64,000 nucleotides of DNA from contig OX439136.1 of the NCBI GenBank assembly GCA_949318235.1, forward strand, positions 249,576 through 313,575, in the 5' to 3' direction. The DNA comes from Ecdyonurus torrentis (taxonomy: Eukaryota; Arthropoda; Insecta; Ephemeroptera; Heptageniidae). The position numbers and the translations under genes were made by a program. The notes under the pieces are model-generated. The model did not search any database and was not told where the DNA came from. It saw nothing but the letters and a program-made list of their open reading frames with translations. Shown here in pieces: positions 57,945 through 64,000 of the stretch (position 1 is its first letter; every line of letters starts with the position of its first letter).

Positions 57945-58947
57945 TTAGCCAGCAGATAATGGATTTGTGCTCTCATCTTCATCGTCACTTGAATCCACCT
58001 GCATCTGATTTTTAGTTTTATTTAGATCCTTGTGTATAAAAGTAAACAAAATTACCATACTCTGTTCAATTTGAAATATATTCCACTCAGATTCATGAAG
58101 TTTAGACATGTTTTGGAGCAATTTAATTTGTTGTTCAATTGATTGTTTTGTTTCACCAGGAGGCAGTGTTTTGTAGTTAATAACAATGCAACCATATCGA
58201 TGCTTCCGCGACAAAAAGAAGCATCTACACTTTCCAGATTTGCGACGAGTGGAACATCTGCACTTTCCACCGCAGCACGGTGAGGGGACTAGCGGCCATT
58301 CACTTAACATTGCAGATGCTTCATGGTAGAAAGTGCAGATGCTCCACTCGCCTTAAATCTGGAAAGTGTAGATGCTTCTTTTTGGCGCGGAGGCATCGAT
58401 ATGCATTTCTTTTCTGGCCTAGTGGCACGTGCAATCGTGCAGATGAAGAATTTGAAGGAGCACCACGTGCCATATGTGCTGCATTTCCAAGTAATATGTT
58501 TGCAATCCCTACGTATCCATTACCTGAGACACCTTGAATGTTACGGTCCGTAAATAAGTGGCCATAAATTTCGTGTCCGATTAATTGCTGACCAATAAAT
58601 TCACACTGATTTTGATTATAAGGACGTGTTAGATTACTTTTTTACAATATTTTTAACTATTTTCTTAGCTAAAACTTTTTGTTTTTCAAGAGTGAGTATT
58701 ATTTTTTTCTTAATGAGTCCTATATAATATCAAAATCAACATCTGGCATTAATTGTTGAACTCTTACGATGCTACTTGTAGTTAAAACTGTTGTTTGCAT
58801 TTTAGCAGTGGTTTCATTCCAATTTTCAAAGAGCATTCTTAACGGTATTGTCGGAATAAATGACACTAAATCTTCTTGCTTGATCATTTTTAGCTGGGAC
58901 TCGAGTTCAATTTCAAGTTCAGTGAGCTTTTGTAGGTACCGCAACAA
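57945..58947 (-). pseudogene. Mirror copy of unknown protein remnants
   Basis: Inverted duplicate of 55,631-56,633, with the same frames, stops and nested hairpin (58,194-58,400). Breaks shared by both copies predate the palindrome or were copied by gene conversion. Confidence 0.4.
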
Positions 58948-59403
58948 AATTATAAAATTTTACAACTATACACTGAAATGCATAACTAAAATTGAAAGTT
59001 ATTCATTTCGTTTCGGTACTTATTCAATATATCAGGTGTTAAGTGACGCAACACTTCAGAACATTTTCGTATTCCTGCATCCTTTAAATAATAATAATAA
59101 AGAATTAAAATAATAATAATAAAAAATACATTTCCATTCAGCTCGTATAAAATAATACAAATTATTAAAACCTTACTTTTCAACGTAACAATAAATATTT
59201 CAATAACATTGAAATTCGATTTCCATATGTTTTAAAATAGTAACGTTTTAAAGAGTAGTTAAATTATTATAAAATATATTTGTTAAAATTAAAAGTTAAC
59301 AATTTTTTATAAAATTTTTAACCTCGTATTATTAATGATAGTGAAATTCCGAAAAACATTCTTACAAACTTTGAGCGACTGCGATGTATTGTGTATGTAT
59401 ATA

Positions 59404-59438
<35 letters not shown>

Positions 59439-59588
59439 GCAAGAGAGAGCGAGATATAGAAAGAGAGGTGAACAATAATAATAATGAGAGCAAATATTAC
59501 ACAAATAATCAGTAGATATATGTATTAAATATTTTTCGCAATACGAGAACCACTCGTTTTGATGACAAAAACATACTATTTACATCTC

Positions 59589-59898
<310 letters not shown>

Positions 59899-60186
59899 GG
59901 TATATACCAAATTATATAACAGTAAATAAATATAAATAATTTTTATTTTGTAAATAAATAAGTATATATATATATATATATATATATATACAAAATAATT
60001 AAAAAATAACATAAATAAAAATATATTTTTTTATAAATATATAATAATATTTTTTCTTTGGTAATTATTATTTATAAATAATTTTTAAACGTATTAATAA
60101 TTATACGACTATGAACGCATGTGCATTGTAATATATATTTAATTAATTGTCACCATGCTAGATTTTGAATTATGATTTTTTGAAGT

Positions 60187-60390
60187 TTTAGTCCCATAAG
60201 AGCCCATGTTAATTTCAATAATTAATTTCTCTCTTATCTGATGGTCACGGGTTCTGAAAATTTTATCATAGGTAGCTGTTACTGTTAACTTTCAAATGTT
60301 TTCATAAACTTTGGAAGTTTTCTGTTTAGATTTTGATATACAAGCCAACTATATACAATCCTTAAGGCTATTTTACAATTTACTGCGCAA
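60187..60390. repeat. Third copy of the 37/38-kb repeat family
   Basis: Contains ATAAGAGCCCATGTTAATTT, TGGTCACGGGTTCTGAAAAT and ATAGGTAGCTGTTACTGTTA, matching 38,190-38,400 in the same orientation. Confidence 0.75.
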
Positions 60391-60418
60391 AAGTTATGAC
60401 ATACACATTCAAAAAAAT

Positions 60419-60721
60419 CGTTGAAAATCTTGTCCACAGTTTTACAACGCTTTAAGTATTGTGTAATCAACGGTTATGACCTTACTAAACGTTGACAATC
60501 TAACGATAAAAGTGTTAGTGACGTCACAAGCGTTAGAATCACAATGGAATAAACGTTAATATAAACTTGGCCGTTACAAATCTAACATTTTTTAATTTAA
60601 TCTCAACGCTTGTGACGTCACTAACGTTTTTATTATTGAAATATCAACGTTTAGTGACGTCATAACCGTTGATTACACAATACTTAAAGCATTGCAAAAA
60701 CTGTGGACAAGATTTTCAACG
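60419..60721. mobile_element. 303-bp MITE with ~75-bp inverted repeats
   Basis: CGTTGAAAATCTTGTCCACA at the left faces GTGGACAAGATTTTCAACG at the right. Inner repeats of AACGxTTGTGACGTCAC type give further hairpins. Confidence 0.92.
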
Positions 60722-60839
60722 TGCAGTTTTTTAGAGTGTGGTATCATTACGTTGGATCCCTCGGTTCTCATGAATATTTGAAGTTAAAAACATTCAAACC
60801 TGGTGATGACTCAAAAAATATAATTAATTGTTTGATACA

Positions 60840-61190
60840 TCTTTTTAAAGGAATAGACCAGAGAAAAACATTATCATTTATATCACACAAAAAAATCACA
60901 CAAAAAATAACATTAGTTTATTTTAAAATCCAACAGTAGACCCGTAGTAGTGATCAGAAAGTTCGATTTATGCAACACGTACAACATTTTTATACTAATT
61001 TTTGCATGTTTCTGACGTCATAAACATGAATTTTCACGCAATTTGCATAACTTACAGGTTTTTCACGCTCCCTTGTGGGGCTACATTAACATTCTGGTAA
61101 AAATTGTCATCAGTTTTGAAGATCCCATTTCGTGTTTATTCATATATTTAAAAGCACATGTTGTTTTATGTGGTCTATGGCTTTAAATGT
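60840..61190. repeat. Dispersed repeat, inverted copy of 22,620-23,005
   Basis: See 22,620. Both copies include the GGAATAGACCAGAGAAAAAC border block. Confidence 0.8.
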
Positions 61191-61314
61191 TAGTGACTCA
61201 TAATGCTTGATCGCACCTTAATCAAGCACATAAAATTCAATGACTATATTTCATATCTCCTGCATTATATATAATTCTGATGTAACATAGTGTAACCCCG
61301 TCAAATCAAGAGTA

Positions 61315-61526
61315 AAGCATTATTCACATTACGCGTAAATTTGACGCGAGTCAACGTGCGTCGACGCGCGTGACAAAGCTGGAACAATGTAAACAAATGG
61401 AGCCGTTCACATGTAATTTTCAAAAACCATGTGAACGGCTCCATTCGTTTACATTGTTCCAACTTTGTTACGCGCGTCGACGCACGTTGACGCGCGTCAA
61501 ATTTACGCGTCATGTAAATAATGCTT
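61315..61526. mobile_element. 212-bp hairpin MITE, 99-bp arms
   Basis: AAGCATTATTCACATTACGC faces GCGTCATGTAAATAATGCTT. The arms contain CGTCGACGC blocks and ATGGAGCCGTTCACATG. The loop is ~14 nt. A few mismatches. Confidence 0.94.
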
Positions 61527-61672
61527 AACACGCGCTTGAAAAAAACATTGCATAATATATTCTTATGTTTTCATTATTATTGTATAAAACTAATCTTAGA
61601 CTCGATCGCGCATATTGCATGATTTAAGTATTACATTTTAAATATATAAATAATTGAATCATCTTCCTGCTT

Positions 61673-62515
<843 letters not shown>

Positions 62516-62722
62516 TCTTTATGAATCGAAGCCGTGTCCCGTCGTGGACGAGTCAGACACGCATTCACTTAGCTATTATTGCTCGATTTAAAGGGTCTAA
62601 CGTTTACTTACATAAGTTATATATTTGATAATATATTTTAATGTTTTGCTTTTAAATTAATTTTTTTGGTGTAAATGAGTTATGTCTAACAATATAAAAT
62701 AAAAATATATTCAAGCTCCCAT

Positions 62723-62980
62723 GTACAGTACAGCAACGAAGCTGAAAGGTAACGTAAGGCAACGACTGCGAATTTCGTTCGTCTTTTCCGAATTTTTTCG
62801 ATCGATGAGATCTATTTCCGGTAAAATTTCATTTTTTCAAAAAAAAAATTACACACGATAATATTTTCCCGCCATCAAAACGTGAAAAATACCGGAAATA
62901 AATATTTAAATCTTGCAGCAGACGCACGAAATGCGCAGTCGATGCCTTACGTTATCTTTAGCTTCGTTGCAGTACAGTAC
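62723..62980. mobile_element. 258-bp MITE, ~55-bp inverted repeats
   Basis: GTACAGTACAGCAACGAAGC faces GCTTCGTTGCAGTACAGTAC, with CGTAAGGCA/TGCCTTACG inside the arms. Confidence 0.92.
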
Positions 62981-63358
62981 AAAACCTTCAAAAAAAAAAA
63001 TTTGAAATCCCTCCCTGAAGTTCTTTACCCCTATCACGGCCCTATCGGTACACTGTGACGTCAGATACGTGATATAGCCGCAAAAATTAAAATAAACAAA
63101 AATAAATACAAAATCAAGGTGTTGGTGTCTAATTTATAGATAATAAGGTATGGTAATTATCAGTCTAGAATTCTAAATGATAAAAAAGCAAGTTGACAAG
63201 GGCTTTAAATTAATAATACCGATAAAAAATCTACTTTTTATGTGCATAAAATGGTTATAGTTAATGGTTACGGGTTCATTATCAATGGAAATTTTCCCTC
63301 TAATAATTTGTAATCAGGTAAATTCAGAACATAATGTGTGTAAGACGCACATTATTAT
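62981..63358. other. Spacer, no gene seen
   Basis: Mostly AT-rich. GTGTGTAAGACGCAC near 63,335 is a small palindrome before the MITE. Confidence 0.5.
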
Positions 63359-63660
63359 AGGGTGTATGCATTCATGTTAAAGTCGACGCCATGTTGGATA
63401 ACTCAATAACATGGGTAGCATAGGACACAAAATTATTTTGGCAGTTTAAAACCACTATGCAATATTTTTGAGAGCATTGATGTTGTAAATATGTTGAATT
63501 AGTATCTCAAGTATGTGAGAAAAATAACATGAACAAAAAATTAACCAATTTCCCAAAGAAAATTGGCTTAAATGAAGTTTGTCCTATGCTGAGCAATGTT
63601 ATTCACTACTTCAGTATGGCCTCCAAGCGCAATAAATATGACGTCATGCGCATACACCCT
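63359..63660. mobile_element. 302-bp MITE, copy B
   Basis: AGGGTGTATGCATTCATGTT to GCGCATACACCCT. Better preserved ends than copy A at 54,008. It directly abuts the LINE fragment that follows, with no spacer. Confidence 0.92.
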
Positions 63661-64000
63661 TTATATCAAACAATGACTAAATCATGGAATATTGTAACGA
63701 CCAAAATATCAAATATATTATTTGAAAACAAGTGGAGAAACATATCTTTGTTGGAAAAAGTAGATTTTATACACGCATATGCTCTCTCAAAAATATGGCA
63801 TGTAGCCAGCGTTATTCCTCTGACAAATGCAGCAGAAAAAAAAATTAACAAAAATGTAAACTATTTTTAATGGTACGGAGAAACGTTTAAAATTGCAAGA
63901 GAAAAGTGCTACCATCAATTGAAAATTGGTGGAATAAATTTGGTACACACCCGTGTAAAAAGTGATTCCATGATATTGGTATCGGCTTTAAGAGCGTTGC
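63661..64000 (+). pseudogene. LINE RT C-terminal (thumb) fragment, runs off the window
   Basis: After the MITE end the sequence reads NIVTTKISNILFENKWRNIS, LLEKVDFIHAYALSKIWHVA, then SVIPLTNAAEKKINKNV, NYF, a TAA, WYGETFKIAR, and KIGGINLVHTRVKSDSM. This is the region after the RT palm of non-LTR retrotransposons (W..R.lSl.gKv.iin.y.lskiwhva..p, FLWxGxxxKI, GGInLv). The TAA replaces a residue that is usually Leu. The catalytic YADD part is not in the window upstream, so the element was already truncated or is interrupted by the MITE. Its relation to the macro-domain LINE cannot be judged because that copy ends before this region. Confidence 0.6.

Larger units (their letters stand above)
57385..59590. 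repeat. Right arm of the 2,206-bp palindrome
   Basis: Inverted copy of 54,988-57,193, gap-free. Ends TACATCTCAT, exactly where a long TA array begins. Confidence 0.95.

Overview
The window looks like nuclear DNA of an arthropod, probably an insect. It is strongly AT-rich, full of TA, TC/GA and CA microsatellites, has short introns with GT/AG borders, and is packed with decayed transposable elements. I find no intact, clearly host single-copy gene, and nothing bacterial (no operons, Shine-Dalgarno sites or CRISPR arrays). Nearly every recognisable coding region carries in-frame stops or frameshifts, so this is a transposon and virus graveyard. The species cannot be named from the sequence alone.

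Layout. 1-6.7 kb: AT-rich spacer with short degenerate repeats. 6.71-15.98 kb: an accessory block bounded by two ~253-bp direct repeats. It holds a GC-rich Pif1/Helitron-type helicase remnant (7.05-7.73 kb), fragments of an unknown multi-exon gene (8.68-9.6 kb), and the most unusual object in the window, a ~5.8-kb element (about 9.83-15.72 kb). That element carries a broken ~264-codon gene, a multi-exon HUH-endonuclease (CRESS/geminivirus-like Rep) plus SF3 helicase gene, a small spliced gene, and dozens of copies of short palindromic, iteron-like repeats confined to it. 16.74-20.07 kb: a Ski2-like SF2 helicase pseudogene. 21.16-28.77 kb: a foldback element with ~690-bp terminal inverted repeats, invaded by at least three smaller elements, one of which holds a candidate three-exon minus-strand transcript.

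29-43 kb: microsatellites, hairpin MITEs, a minus-strand pseudogene with a P2X7-C-terminal-like cysteine domain (31.78-32.33 kb), a THAP-like remnant, a ~990-bp direct duplication and a Tc1-like TIR element (41.2-42.77 kb). 43.6-49.7 kb: a MITE whose edge supplies a TATA box, a non-LTR retrotransposon remnant whose reading frame begins with a macro domain instead of a visible endonuclease, and a Tnp2-like transposase pseudogene. 50.31-53.99 kb: a complete but decayed hAT element.

54.99-59.59 kb: a 2 x 2,206-bp gap-free palindrome with a tRNA-like sequence in its 191-bp spacer, followed by long TA arrays. 60.4-63 kb: hairpin MITEs. The window ends inside another LINE fragment that follows a 302-bp MITE with a sister copy at 54.0 kb. 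The elements do not form one pathway. The one co-adapted unit I can argue for is the Rep element: a replication initiator, its helicase, and repeated palindromes that could be its binding or origin sites.
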